DNA of 42,199 nt, taken from contig NZ_JAPFBW010000048.1 in NCBI RefSeq assembly GCF_026153205.1, positions 1 through 42,199 of the forward strand, read 5' to 3'. The DNA is from Aquabacterium sp. A7-Y (lineage in GTDB: Bacteria; Pseudomonadota; Gammaproteobacteria; Burkholderiales; Burkholderiaceae_C). How positions within the stretch are numbered: position 1 is the stretch's first letter; each line of letters opens with the position of its first letter. This document shows positions 25,701 to 33,099 of the stretch, piece after piece. Position numbers and translations under genes: made by a program. The notes under the pieces are model-generated. The model saw only the letters and a program-made list of their open reading frames with translations. It searched no databases and had not been told where the DNA came from.

Positions 25701-26220
25701 GAACGGCTACGGGCCGGGGGCCCAGGTGCAGCTCTCGGCCAGCCTGACGCAGTCGGGCCTGCCGCTGTCGCGCGATGCCGCGGTCTGGGCCGAGTTGACG
25801 CGACCCGACGGCAGCCACACCACCGTGAGCTACAGCGCCGAAGACGCGGCCCGCTGGCAAGCGCAGTTCACCGCGGCGTCGCCCGGGCTCTACCGCCTGC
25901 GGGTGCGTGCCAGCGGGCACACCCGCAAGGGCCTGCCCTTCCAGCGCGAGCGACTGTTGACCGCGGCGGTCTGGCGCGGCGGTGATCGCGACGCTGAAAC
26001 CTCGAGCGGCGGCGGCACCCGCCCCGCCGACACGCAGGCCGAGCGCGACGATCGGCTGTGCCGGCTGCTGAAATGTCTGCTCGGCAGCACCCACGGGATC
26101 GACACCGAACTGGAGCACCGCCTGCGTGGGCTCGGCCTGGATCTGGAGCAGGTCCGCAAGTGCCTGGCCGCCTGGTGCACCGACGGCCGCGACAGCCGGC
26201 GCGGAGGCCTGGATGGCTGA
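22794..26220 (+). CDS. LodA/GoxA-type CTQ oxidase domain fused to VWA domain, frameshifted
   Basis: Residues 1-565 match LodA-type cysteine tryptophylquinone amine/amino-acid oxidases: RIHPAIGIARLGNSP, GGFKDAQCRVKRQAARFRIYA, WTVHLANKKASY, DGPVTATLRV, YTQDVYPVLQRA, CVGGAFYPGIEAGG and PWQADFNAC. Cys399 of that last motif and Trp437 (MVAKWHTLGFV) are the likely CTQ pair. Residues 582-775 form a von Willebrand A domain with a complete MIDAS (DRSGS 586-590, NTSIGDG, LTDGKEN). At codon 789 (25158-25160) the frame must shift by one base to keep good protein sequence, which then runs to 26220 (about 350 more residues). GGGAG precedes ATG 22794. The LodB-like gene overlaps the end by 8 bp. LodA proteins I know (about 700 residues) lack a VWA module. 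No signal peptide. Confidence 0.8.
25162..26220 (+). CDS. C-terminal part of the LodA-VWA gene, in the +1 frame
   Basis: This stretch is the natural continuation of the gene that starts at 22794, read one base on. It begins VLPFLLSEADAGVDVILLTPYP, has YYRLVLPAQLVEGRFDQHG, a His/Ser-rich SLVVHSHSSLSLQAEL strand and an Ig-like module (VQLSASLTQSGLPLSRDAAVWAEL; PGLYRLRVRASGHTRKG). Such regions follow VWA domains in surface or CLCA-like proteins. It ends with a Cys-containing helical tail (DRLCRLLKCLLGS; QVRKCLAAWC). No good start exists near 25162, so it is not an independent gene. If the frameshift is real, the product of the first frame ends in unrelated sequence at 25985. Confidence 0.65.
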   Translation, partial: VLPFLLSEADAGVDVILLTPYPRAVDFRLQTPNGLLLEPWRAQSEPAMRYVSGRGVSYYRLVLPAQLVEGRFDQHGTWHALLSLGPPRDRPTDGSPDGADHSILRGLHGAPGGARERPPRVVPNELQRAFAVAQAAATAGANPFTGAAAAADPGPNRRRLPYSLVVHSHSSLSLQAELQQNGYGPGAQVQLSASLTQSGLPLSRDAAVWAELTRPDGSHTTVSYSAEDAARWQAQFTAASPGLYRLRVRASGHTRKGLPFQRERLLTAAVWRGGDRDAETSSGGGTRPADTQAERDDRLCRLLKCLLGSTHGIDTELEHRLRGLGLDLEQVRKCLAAWCTDGRDSRRGGLDG

Positions 26221-27487
26221 GCCGGCGACGCTGGACTGCGATGTGGCGGTGGTCGGCGCCGGGCCGGCCGGCTCCGCCTGCGCACACTGGCTGGCGCGGG
26301 CGGGCTGCCGGGTGCTGCTGATCGAGCGCAGCCGCTTCGACGCCCCGCGGGTCGGCGAATCGCTGGCGCCGGCCGTGCAGCCCCTGCTGCGCGAGCTGGG
26401 CGTCTGGGAGCGTTTCGCCGCCCTGCATCCCTGGCCCTCCTGGGGCACGCGCAGCCTGTGGGGCGCCGAGGAGGAGCAGAGCCACTCGCACATGGTCAGC
26501 GCCTGGGGCTGCGGCTGGCACGTCGACCGGCTGGCCTTCGACCGCATGCTGGCCGACGCCGCCGTCTCCGCGGGCGCCTGCCGGCTCGACGGCACCGCGG
26601 TGCAGGCCTGCGAGGCCGGGCCGGGGGGCTGGCGGCTTTCGCTCGCCGCGACGCCCGGCACCACCCGTCCGCGCACAGCCGGCCGCTGGCCGGTGGCGCG
26701 GCGCGCCGCGGCACACGCAGGGCCACGCCAACTGACGGCGGCCGTGCTCGTCGATGCGACCGGGCGCAGCGCGAGCCTTGCGAGGAGGCTGGGCGCCCAG
26801 CGCCTGCTGTTCGATCGACTGGTCGGCGTGGCGGCACAGTGGAGCCGGGCCGAGAACGGCACGCCCAGCCGGCCGCGGCCCCCGCAGCAGGTGGTGACGG
26901 TCGAGACCGTGCCGCTGGGCTGGTGGTATTCGGCGCCGCTGCCGGGGTCCGCGCGCGTGTCGGCGGCGACCCGCGGAGAAGTGGTGGACCACGGCATGGT
27001 CGGCATGCTGTTCACCGATGCCGACCTGTGCGGCCGCCACGACCTCGCCAGCCTGGCGCGCTGGCAAGCCGGCCTGGCCGATGCCCCGCTCACCAGCGAG
27101 CGGCTGGCCGGGCGCTCGCTGCGCTGGGGCCCGTGCCCCTGCTCCGCGGTCAGCCAGCGGCTGCGGCGGCGCGAGCGACAGGCGCCCTGGCTCGCGGTGG
27201 GCGACGCGGCGCTGGCGGTCGACCCGATCTCGGGCAGCGGTGTGGTGCGGGCCTTGCGCACCGCCAAGGCCGCGAGCGGCGCGGCCCTGGGGCTGCTGGC
27301 CACCGGCGCGGATACGGCGCGCCCCAGCGCGGCGCTGGAGGCCTACGAGGCCGAGCTCGACAGCGAGTGCACGCGCTACCTGCGCGAGCGCGCGCTGTAC
27401 TACGGGCTGGAGCAGCGCTGGCAGGCGGCCGAGTTCTGGCAGCGGCGGGGCCTGCGGCAGCCGGCCGGCCGAGGCGCGGAGGCCTGA
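26213..27487 (+). CDS. LodB-like FAD-dependent maturation partner of the CTQ oxidase
   Basis: The 424-residue flavoprotein has the Rossmann motif VAVVGAGPAGSACAHWLARAGCRVLLIER, then RVGESLAPAVQPLLRELGVWE as in the tryptophan-halogenase/LodB group, VLVDATGRSASLARRLGA, and the second FAD motif WLAVGDAALAVDPISGSGVVRAL. In Marinomonas, LodB is needed to form the CTQ cofactor in LodA; each LodA-type gene usually has its own LodB-type neighbour. The ATG at 26213 overlaps the stop of the LodA-VWA gene (ATGGCTGA), so translation is coupled. The intact state of this gene argues that the upstream gene is, or was until recently, functional. Confidence 0.88.
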   Translation: MAEPATLDCDVAVVGAGPAGSACAHWLARAGCRVLLIERSRFDAPRVGESLAPAVQPLLRELGVWERFAALHPWPSWGTRSLWGAEEEQSHSHMVSAWGCGWHVDRLAFDRMLADAAVSAGACRLDGTAVQACEAGPGGWRLSLAATPGTTRPRTAGRWPVARRAAAHAGPRQLTAAVLVDATGRSASLARRLGAQRLLFDRLVGVAAQWSRAENGTPSRPRPPQQVVTVETVPLGWWYSAPLPGSARVSAATRGEVVDHGMVGMLFTDADLCGRHDLASLARWQAGLADAPLTSERLAGRSLRWGPCPCSAVSQRLRRRERQAPWLAVGDAALAVDPISGSGVVRALRTAKAASGAALGLLATGADTARPSAALEAYEAELDSECTRYLRERALYYGLEQRWQAAEFWQRRGLRQPAGRGAEA

Positions 27488-27523
27488 GACACCCCTGAGG
27501 AACTCGGACGTTCCGCGCCGTCC

Positions 27524-28078
27524 TCAGGCAAGCGGCTGCGCGCTGTCGCGCGGCAGCAGCAGCTGTGGCAGTTGCACCAGGGCCGGGTCGGCACCACCCG
27601 GGCGGATCAGCCACACCAGGTCGTAGCGGTCCTCGGTCCAGGCCGGCGGCACGACACGTCCTTGCAGCAGCGTGGCCGCCAGGGCCGCCATCTCCTTGTG
27701 CCGCCAGCACAGCAGCACGGGCTGCGGCGCCGCGAGCAGGACTTTCGCCACGGCGTCCGGCGGGTCCTCGCTGGCGCAGTTTTCACGGATCTCCAGGCCC
27801 AACTCGCGCGCCAGCGGCAGCAGCGTCTGCACCGGCCGCCGGCTCGCATGTGCCTGTGTGGCCGGGGCGGCGAACAGCGTCGCGGGCCGCGGCAGTCGTG
27901 CCGGGACCTGGGCTTCCGGCGCGGCGGCGAACAGTCGCACCAGCGCGCCGGCACGCTGCCAGCCGCGCACGGACAGCGACTGGGGATCCCGGTCCCCCTG
28001 CTCCGTCACGCCCTTGAGGCCGGCCTCCGCATCGGGCTTCTCGGCGTGCCGCAGGAGCAGCACGAGCGGCGTTGGCAT
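27524..28078 (-). CDS. Histidine phosphatase superfamily protein
   Basis: The 184-residue protein carries the branch-1 type motif LLLRHAEKPD near the N-terminus (catalytic His in RHAEK), SVRGWQRAGALVRLF, and a later HK in LLCWRHKEMAALAATLL that fits the second catalytic His. The RHAEKP form is common in small phosphatase-like proteins of unknown substrate. It starts 14 bp after the stop of the PEBP-family gene on the same strand, so they likely form an operon; the two have no known joint task. Confidence 0.75.
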   Translation of the reverse strand: MPTPLVLLLRHAEKPDAEAGLKGVTEQGDRDPQSLSVRGWQRAGALVRLFAAAPEAQVPARLPRPATLFAAPATQAHASRRPVQTLLPLARELGLEIRENCASEDPPDAVAKVLLAAPQPVLLCWRHKEMAALAATLLQGRVVPPAWTEDRYDLVWLIRPGGADPALVQLPQLLLPRDSAQPLA

Positions 28079-28092
28079 CGGTCCTCGCGGCC

Positions 28093-28731
28093 TCAGGCCG
28101 TCGCATCAGGACGCGAGGCGACGGCCGCCCGCTTGTCGCCGGCCTTGACGCTGCCATCGGGTCGCTCATAGGTGCCGATCAGGCAGCCGCAGGCCAGGGC
28201 ATGTTCCTGCAGCGCCTCCAGCACCTCGTCACGCCCCGGCTTGCCGGACAGACCCGGGTCGACCTCGAGCGCGAACAGCTGGAAGGCGTAGCGGTGCACG
28301 CCGTGACCCGGCGGCGGGTCGGGCGGCAGCCAGGCGGTCTGCAGATAGGAGTTGCGGCCCAGCCTGAAGCCGGCCTCGTCCGCGCTGCCGGGCCGCAAGG
28401 CCCCGGCCGGCAGCGAGCCGTCCCGGGGGTCGAGCCCCACGGCAATGGCATGCACCAGCGGGCGCGGTGTCGGCGCGTCCGCGTCCTCGACGATCAGGAC
28501 CAGCGAGGCCGCGCCGGGCGGCACCCCGTGCCACTGCAGCGGCGGCGAAACCCCTGCGCCGTCGGCCGTGTACTCGGCCGGGATGGGCATGTGGTCGGCG
28601 AAGGCGAGGCTGCTGATCTGGATGGGCGGCACACCGAGGCGCGGCTGCGCCAGGGTGGAGGCGATCTGTTCGAGACCCGCGCGCTGCTCGCGCAGGACAT
28701 GACCGACCGCTCCGGGCAGTTTCTCGAGCAT
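28093..28731 (-). CDS. YbhB/YbcL family Raf-kinase-inhibitor-like (PEBP) protein
   Basis: The 212-residue protein has the bacterial PEBP signature: ISSLAFADHMPIPAEYTADGAGVSPPLQW, SLVLIVEDADAP, LVHAIAVGLDP, and GVHRYAFQLFALEVDPGL followed by LEALQEHALACGCLIGTYER. The ligand pocket residues (DADAP and GxHRYxF) are present. There is no signal peptide, and a 35-residue helical extension precedes the domain (MLEKLPGAVGHVLREQRAGLEQIA), which is usual in many proteobacterial copies. GGAG seven bases before ATG 28731 decides the start. Molecular role in bacteria is not established. Confidence 0.85.
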   Translation of the reverse strand: MLEKLPGAVGHVLREQRAGLEQIASTLAQPRLGVPPIQISSLAFADHMPIPAEYTADGAGVSPPLQWHGVPPGAASLVLIVEDADAPTPRPLVHAIAVGLDPRDGSLPAGALRPGSADEAGFRLGRNSYLQTAWLPPDPPPGHGVHRYAFQLFALEVDPGLSGKPGRDEVLEALQEHALACGCLIGTYERPDGSVKAGDKRAAVASRPDATA

Positions 28732-28917
28732 GGCGGTGCTCCTTTCGTGAACTCTGACCGCCTTGTCGAAGCACGGCGTGTTCCCGCCCCACACCCCCGC
28801 GTCCGTGGCCTTGCCGAAGCCTGCAAGGCGATGTTTCAATGCGACCCGGAGGGCCGAGAGACCCGGCGGCGGCTTCATTCACATCGTTCCGGGCACGACA
28901 GAAGAAAGGTGAACAAG

Positions 28918-29268
28918 ATGAACTGGTATCTGGAAGTAGTGAGGAAATACGCGACCTTCAGCGGACGCGCACGGCGCAAGGAATACTGGATGTTCCTGCT
29001 CTTCAACATCATCATCTCGGTGGTGCTGTCCGTGCTGGACGCCATGCTGGGCACGATGTTCATCGGCATCGTCTACAGCCTGGCGATGCTGATCCCGAGC
29101 ATCGCGGTGAGCGTGCGCCGCCTGCACGACATCAACCGCAGCGGCTGGTGGTGCCTGATTGCACTGGTGCCCTTCGTCGGCGCCATCGTGCTGCTGGTCT
29201 TCGCCGTGATGGAAGGCAACGCCGGCCAGAACGAGTACGGCGCCGACCCCAAGGCCGAGGCGGCCTGA
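28918..29268 (+). CDS. DUF805 family inner membrane protein
   Basis: The 116-residue protein matches DUF805 (YhaH/YhaI type): [30 protein letters not shown] at the start, hydrophobic helices [33 protein letters not shown], the conserved [13 protein letters not shown], then [18 protein letters not shown]. It ends in a hydrophilic tail [17 protein letters not shown] lies nine bases before the ATG. It is divergent from the PEBP gene and convergent with the kinase fusion; function unknown. Confidence 0.88.
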   Translation: MNWYLEVVRKYATFSGRARRKEYWMFLLFNIIISVVLSVLDAMLGTMFIGIVYSLAMLIPSIAVSVRRLHDINRSGWWCLIALVPFVGAIVLLVFAVMEGNAGQNEYGADPKAEAA

Positions 29269-29274
29269 AGCTCG

Positions 29275-29300
29275 CGGCAGTCGCCAACCGGCGACTGCCG
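29275..29300. terminator. Bidirectional hairpin between convergent genes
   Basis: CGGCAGTCGCC, loop AACC, GGCGACTGCCG forms an 11-bp perfect stem right after the DUF805 stop and before the convergent kinase fusion end. It has no T-run, so its strength is uncertain, but position and stem support termination. Confidence 0.55.
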
Positions 29301-29334
29301 GGGGCCGGTCCGAGGCGGCCGGCCCGACCGAGGT

Positions 29335-31578
29335 TCAAGCGCTGCGCGGCACCGCCTGCTGCAGCGGCAGCCGGACCGTGAACTCGCTGCCCCGGCCCTT
29401 GCCCTCGCTGCGCACTTCCACGCTGCCGCGGTGGGCGTCCACCAGCTCCTTCACCAGCGCCAGCCCGACCCCGAAGCCGCCCTTGGCACCGGTCGGATGC
29501 TCTTGCGTGAACAGGTCGAAGATGCGCGGCAGCGCCGCGGGCGCGATGCCTTCGCCCGAGTCCTGCACGCGCAGCACGGCATAGCGGTCCTCGACGTTCA
29601 GCTTGACCCAGATGCGTCCGCCCGCAAGGGTGTACTTGATGGCGTTGTCGAGCAGGTTGTAGACGATCTGGTGCAGGCGCTCGCGGTCGGCATCGACCTC
29701 GATGGCCGCCGCGGCAATCAGCAGCTCCAGCCCCACCCCTTTCTGGGCGGCGCGGTCGCGCACGGCATCCAGCAGCGCGGGCAGCTCGCGGCTGAGATCG
29801 ATGCGCTGCTGCATCAGGTCCAGCTTGCCGACCCCCACACGTGCGAGCTCCGACAGATCGGCGGTCATGCGGACCAGGAAGTCGAGCTGGCGTTCAACGA
29901 TGCCAAGCGCCATCCGGTGCTGCTCGGGTTGCGTGGCGCGTTTCATCAGCGCGGTGCCGTTGCGCATCGGCCCCAGCGAGTTGCGCAGCTCGTGGGTCAG
30001 CCGGGCGAAAAACGCGTCCTTGTCCCGGTGCATGCGGTCCAGCTGCGCGACGCGGTTCTCCAGCGTCTCCAGCTGGGTGCGCAAGTCGGTGCGGTCGCGC
30101 ACGGTCTTGGCGAAGCCGAGCAGTTGCCCCTGGCCGTCGCGCAGCGCGGTGGTCGCGCCGGTGAGCCAGACCTCCGTGCCGTCGCGGCGCACATGCCAAC
30201 GGTCGTCCTCGGCACGGCCGTCGCTCGCAGCGACCCTCCTTTCATAAGCCGGCAGATCCAGTTGCTGGTCCCTGCCGGTGAAGATCAGGGCGACAGGCCG
30301 GCCCAGCACTTCGTCCTCGCGGTAGCCGAGAATGCGCTCGGCCGCACCGCGCCAGGCGATGATGCGGCCTTCCGGATCGAGAAACATCAGCGCCAGGTCC
30401 TCGGTCTGCTCGACGAACAGATCGAGCATCGCGTGGATGCTGTCCTGGCTGGCTGCCAGCCTGTCCGCGCCCCCCTGTCCTGCCTGTTCCATGCGCCACT
30501 CCGTTCTGTCGATGCCGTCGGCCTTTGCAGCATAGTCCCGCGAGCGAAACCGCGAAGGCGCCGCGGCCCATCCGGCCGGCGTTGCCCAAGGCGCGCCCCC
30601 TCCCTCGCCGCTCAACTGCCGTGCCCAGCGCCGCGCCTCCTCGCGCAGGACCGGCGCCAGCAGCGGGTCGCTGATGCGATGGCCGGCCCCCGGCACCAGC
30701 CGCACCCGGGCTGCGCCACCGGCGGCCTGTTGCAGCCAACGTGTATTGCCCACCGGACAGGTGGCGTCGCTTTCGCCGTGCACGAAAGCCAGCGGCCCCT
30801 GCCGCCAGCCGGCCAGCATCTGCTGCCAGCGGGCCGGCGCATCGTCGGGCAGGAAACAAGCATGGCGCAGGAAATGAACAAACACCTGCCAGGACGCCTG
30901 CGCCTCGGCCAAGGGCCCGGGCTCCGGTGCGCCCCGCGGGCCGCGCCATGGCGCGGCCGCCGCGCTGCCGCCCGGGCCGGCGTGCGCCTGCTCGAAGGCC
31001 TGCCAGGCCTGCAGCAGCCGCGGCGTCGCCGCCTCGCGGCGCGCCAGCAAGGCCGCTGTCCCCTCCTGGCCCAGCCCGAGCAGGCGCAGCCCCGCAGGAC
31101 CGAGCCAGCGGTCCCAGCACGAAAAATAGGCGGCGATCTCCTCGGGCCGTGCCAGGAAGGGGCTGCGCAGCAGCAGGCCCCACACCGCTTGAGGACGCAG
31201 CAGCGCGTACTGCAAGGCCGGCACCGCGCCCCAGGAGCCAGCCAGCAAGGCCAGCCGCCGCCCGCCCAGCCTCTCGCGCAGCCGGTCGACGTCGTCCAGC
31301 AGGTGGGACAGCGTGTTGTCCTCGCAGCGGCCCGGGGGCTGGCTGCGCCCGCAGCCACGCTGGTCCCAGCAGACCCGCAGCACCGGCAGGCCCTCGAGCC
31401 AGGACCAGGGATCGGGCCGGCTGCGACCGCCCGGCCCGCCATGGACGACCAGCACGGCCGGCGCGTCGGCGGGACCGGATTGCGACCACCAGAGGCGATG
31501 GCCCTCGCCGGTGTCGAGCAGTTCGCCGGGACCGAGTGCGAGCTCCGCAGCCTGCGGGGTCGGAGGGTTGTTTGACAT
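29335..31578 (-). CDS. S33 alpha/beta-hydrolase fused in frame to PAS histidine kinase
   Basis: One uninterrupted 747-residue frame. Residues 1-330 are a proline-iminopeptidase-like hydrolase: [23 protein letters not shown], nucleophile Ser115 in [27 protein letters not shown] (Asp), GAGHRISDP (His). Residues 363-747 are a complete kinase: PAS ([25 protein letters not shown]), HisKA ([19 protein letters not shown], His529), HATPase ([32 protein letters not shown]). The joint (331-362) is a low-complexity linker. GGAG seven bases before an internal ATG at 30492 and AT-richer sequence just upstream suggest the kinase could also be made alone. Either a true fusion or a lost stop codon. Start 31578 (MSNNPPTPQ) lacks a good Shine-Dalgarno sequence. 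Confidence 0.75.
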   Translation of the reverse strand: MSNNPPTPQAAELALGPGELLDTGEGHRLWWSQSGPADAPAVLVVHGGPGGRSRPDPWSWLEGLPVLRVCWDQRGCGRSQPPGRCEDNTLSHLLDDVDRLRERLGGRRLALLAGSWGAVPALQYALLRPQAVWGLLLRSPFLARPEEIAAYFSCWDRWLGPAGLRLLGLGQEGTAALLARREAATPRLLQAWQAFEQAHAGPGGSAAAAPWRGPRGAPEPGPLAEAQASWQVFVHFLRHACFLPDDAPARWQQMLAGWRQGPLAFVHGESDATCPVGNTRWLQQAAGGAARVRLVPGAGHRISDPLLAPVLREEARRWARQLSGEGGGAPWATPAGWAAAPSRFRSRDYAAKADGIDRTEWRMEQAGQGGADRLAASQDSIHAMLDLFVEQTEDLALMFLDPEGRIIAWRGAAERILGYREDEVLGRPVALIFTGRDQQLDLPAYERRVAASDGRAEDDRWHVRRDGTEVWLTGATTALRDGQGQLLGFAKTVRDRTDLRTQLETLENRVAQLDRMHRDKDAFFARLTHELRNSLGPMRNGTALMKRATQPEQHRMALGIVERQLDFLVRMTADLSELARVGVGKLDLMQQRIDLSRELPALLDAVRDRAAQKGVGLELLIAAAAIEVDADRERLHQIVYNLLDNAIKYTLAGGRIWVKLNVEDRYAVLRVQDSGEGIAPAALPRIFDLFTQEHPTGAKGGFGVGLALVKELVDAHRGSVEVRSEGKGRGSEFTVRLPLQQAVPRSA

Positions 31579-31727
31579 CGTTACAACGAACAAAGGGCAC
31601 AGCTCTTGCTGAAATCGGACGCCGGGCTCGCAGAGCGCTGCGCCTGAAGGCCCGGCATCCCTGAGAATGCCGACACGGGCCGAAGCCCGTCATTTTCTGA
31701 CCACTTTTTTCCTGAAAGGACCGCCTC
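31579..31727. promoter_or_regulatory. Divergent control region of the hydrolase-kinase gene and pqqA
   Basis: These 149 bp between divergent starts must hold both promoters. Ahead of pqqA a 6-bp stem with a CGAA tetraloop (ACGGGC 31675-31680 with GCCCGT 31685-31690) is followed by a T-rich stretch (31691-31710), which could be a leader hairpin. I cannot assign -35/-10 boxes with confidence. Confidence 0.4.
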
Positions 31728-31802
31728 ATGCAATGGAGCAAGCCCCAGTACCAGGACCTGCGTTTCGGCTTCGAGATCACGATGTACATCGCGGCGCGCT
31801 GA
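31728..31802 (+). CDS. pqqA: PqqA, precursor peptide of pyrroloquinoline quinone
   Basis: This 24-residue reading frame encodes a classic Pqq[17 protein letters not shown] then ITMYIAAR. Glu16 and Tyr20 are the two residues that PqqE cross-links to start PQQ formation, and the RFGFE-xxx-Y core is intact. AAAGGA eight bases before the ATG gives a good ribosome site. It heads the locus pqqA-(pqqB scar)-pqqC-pqqD-pqqE and is followed by a hairpin that may keep its transcript abundant. Confidence 0.95.
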   Translation: MQWSKPQYQDLRFGFEITMYIAAR

Positions 31803-31819
31803 ACGAAAGCGTCTTGCCC

Positions 31820-31845
31820 GGTCTCCCTGCGGTGAAGGGGAGACC
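31820..31845 (+). terminator. Hairpin downstream of pqqA (attenuator-like)
   Basis: GGTCTCCC (31820-31827) pairs perfectly with GGGAGACC (31838-31845) around a 10-base loop, then a pyrimidine stretch TTCCCTTCCTTCC. In other bacteria a partial terminator after pqqA makes pqqA mRNA exceed that of the other pqq genes; position here fits, though the T-run is weak. Confidence 0.5.
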
Positions 31846-31907
31846 TTCCCTTCCTTCCGGGCCGCCGCACGCAAGCCTTGCGGCAAGGTCCTCACCGACC
31901 TCAGGCG

Positions 31908-32003
31908 ATCAGGATCCTGGTGTCCGGCCCGGGCGCCGGCCGCGGCCATCCGCAGTGGATTTGCAATTGCAGGAGGTGCGCCGGCATGGAGATCGATCAG
32001 TGA
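31908..32003 (+). pseudogene. pqqB: pqqB remnant: N- and C-terminal ends joined by internal deletion
   Basis: Read from 31908 the frame gives [11 protein letters not shown] then [15 protein letters not shown], the recognisable N-terminus of PqqB (usually MxILVLGSAAGGGFPQWNCNCxxCxG with zinc-binding cysteines). It then passes straight into GMEIDQ and a TGA at 32001-32003; PqqB commonly ends in ...DGMEI. Intact PqqB is about 300 residues, so roughly 270 codons are missing. The start codon position reads ATC instead of ATG, and GSAAGGGF is eroded to SGPGAGRGH. The frame is closed upstream by a TGA at 31833-31835, with only GTG 31920 or TTG 31878 as other starts. The stop still overlaps the pqqC start (GTGA), as in intact operons. 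Confidence 0.8.
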
Positions 32004-32779
32004 CCCCCGTCCCTTCTTCCCTCGCGAGCGGCCACGAGACCGCCCTGCCCGCCTGGCCTGCGGCCGAGTTCGAGGCCCGCTTGCGCGCCAAGGAGGCCGG
32101 CTACCACATCCACCACCGCTTCAACCAGCGCCTCAACAGCGGGGCGCTGGCGCCCTTCCAGGTGCGCGGCTGGGTGGCCAACCGCTTCTATTACCAGCTC
32201 TGCATCCCGATGAAGGATGCCGCCATCCTTTCCAACTGCCCGGATCGCGCCGTGCGGCGGCGCTGGATCGAACGGCTGCTGGACCACGACGGCCGGGCCG
32301 GGCCGGACGGCGCCTACCGCGACGGCCATGCCGGCGGCATCGAAGCCTGGACCCGGCTGGGTCTGGCGGTGGGCCTCTCCGAGGAGGACCTCTGGTCACA
32401 GCGCCACGTCGTGCCCGGCGTGCGCTTCGCGGTCGACGCCTACCTCGACTTCGCGCGCCGGCGCCCCTGGCAGGAGGCCGTGATCTCCTCGCTCACCGAG
32501 CTGTTCGCGCCGCGCATCCATGCCGACCGGCTGGCCGGCTGGCCCAGCCACTACCCGTGGATCGAGGCCGAGGGGCTGCAGTACTTCCGCAGCCGCATCC
32601 CGCTCGCGGCGCGCGACGTCGAGCACGGGCTGGAGGTCGCCATGAGCTGGTGCACAACCGGCGAGCGCCAGCAGCGCGCGCTGGAGATCCTGCAGTTCAA
32701 GCTCGACATCCTGTGGGCCATGCTCGATGCCATCGAGCTCGCCTATCCCGACGACCTGCCCGAGGACCAGCGACCATGA
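32000..32779 (+). CDS. pqqC: PqqC, pyrroloquinoline-quinone synthase
   Basis: The 259-residue oxidase performs the last step of PQQ formation, ring closure and eight-electron oxidation. Family text is clear: [123 protein letters not shown]. Active-site His and Tyr/Arg residues of these blocks are present. The GTG at 32000 is chosen: GGAG stands eight bases upstream and it overlaps the pqqB-remnant stop as GTGA. The gene ends overlapping pqqD (ATGA). Confidence 0.95.
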   Translation: MTPVPSSLASGHETALPAWPAAEFEARLRAKEAGYHIHHRFNQRLNSGALAPFQVRGWVANRFYYQLCIPMKDAAILSNCPDRAVRRRWIERLLDHDGRAGPDGAYRDGHAGGIEAWTRLGLAVGLSEEDLWSQRHVVPGVRFAVDAYLDFARRRPWQEAVISSLTELFAPRIHADRLAGWPSHYPWIEAEGLQYFRSRIPLAARDVEHGLEVAMSWCTTGERQQRALEILQFKLDILWAMLDAIELAYPDDLPEDQRP

Positions 32780-33099
32780 GCACCGAGGCTGTGACGACAC
32801 CCCTGCCGGACGGCAGTGCCGCCTTGCCCGGACTGCCGCAAGGCCTGCGCGCAACGCCGGCGATCGCGCCGATGTACCGCCTGCAGTTCGAGCCCGCCCA
32901 GGATGCCTGGGTGCTGCTCTACCCGGAAGGTCTGGTGCGCCTGAACGGCCCGGCCGCCGAGATCCTGCGCCGCTGCGACGGACAGCAGACCATCGAGGCG
33001 CTGATCGCCGGGCTGGAGCGCGACTACCCCGGCGCCGACCTGCGCGGCGACGTCTGCGACTTCCTCGTCGATGCCCATGGCCGCGGCTGGATCGTCTGA
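32776..33099 (+). CDS. pqqD: PqqD, peptide chaperone for PqqE
   Basis: The 107-residue protein binds PqqA and presents it to the radical SAM enzyme. It has the PqqD/RRE fold text: [55 protein letters not shown] followed by [16 protein letters not shown]. The 30-residue N-terminal leader is a little longer than usual. ATG 32776 overlaps the pqqC stop, and pqqE starts inside the last 29 bases of this gene, so the three proteins are translationally coupled. Confidence 0.93.
   Translation: MSTEAVTTPLPDGSAALPGLPQGLRATPAIAPMYRLQFEPAQDAWVLLYPEGLVRLNGPAAEILRRCDGQQTIEALIAGLERDYPGADLRGDVCDFLVDAHGRGWIV

Noticed and set aside
31803-31999. Plain pqqA-pqqC intergenic spacer
   Set aside because: A frame here matches the PqqB N-terminus and C-terminal end, and its stop overlaps the pqqC start, so it is a gene remnant.
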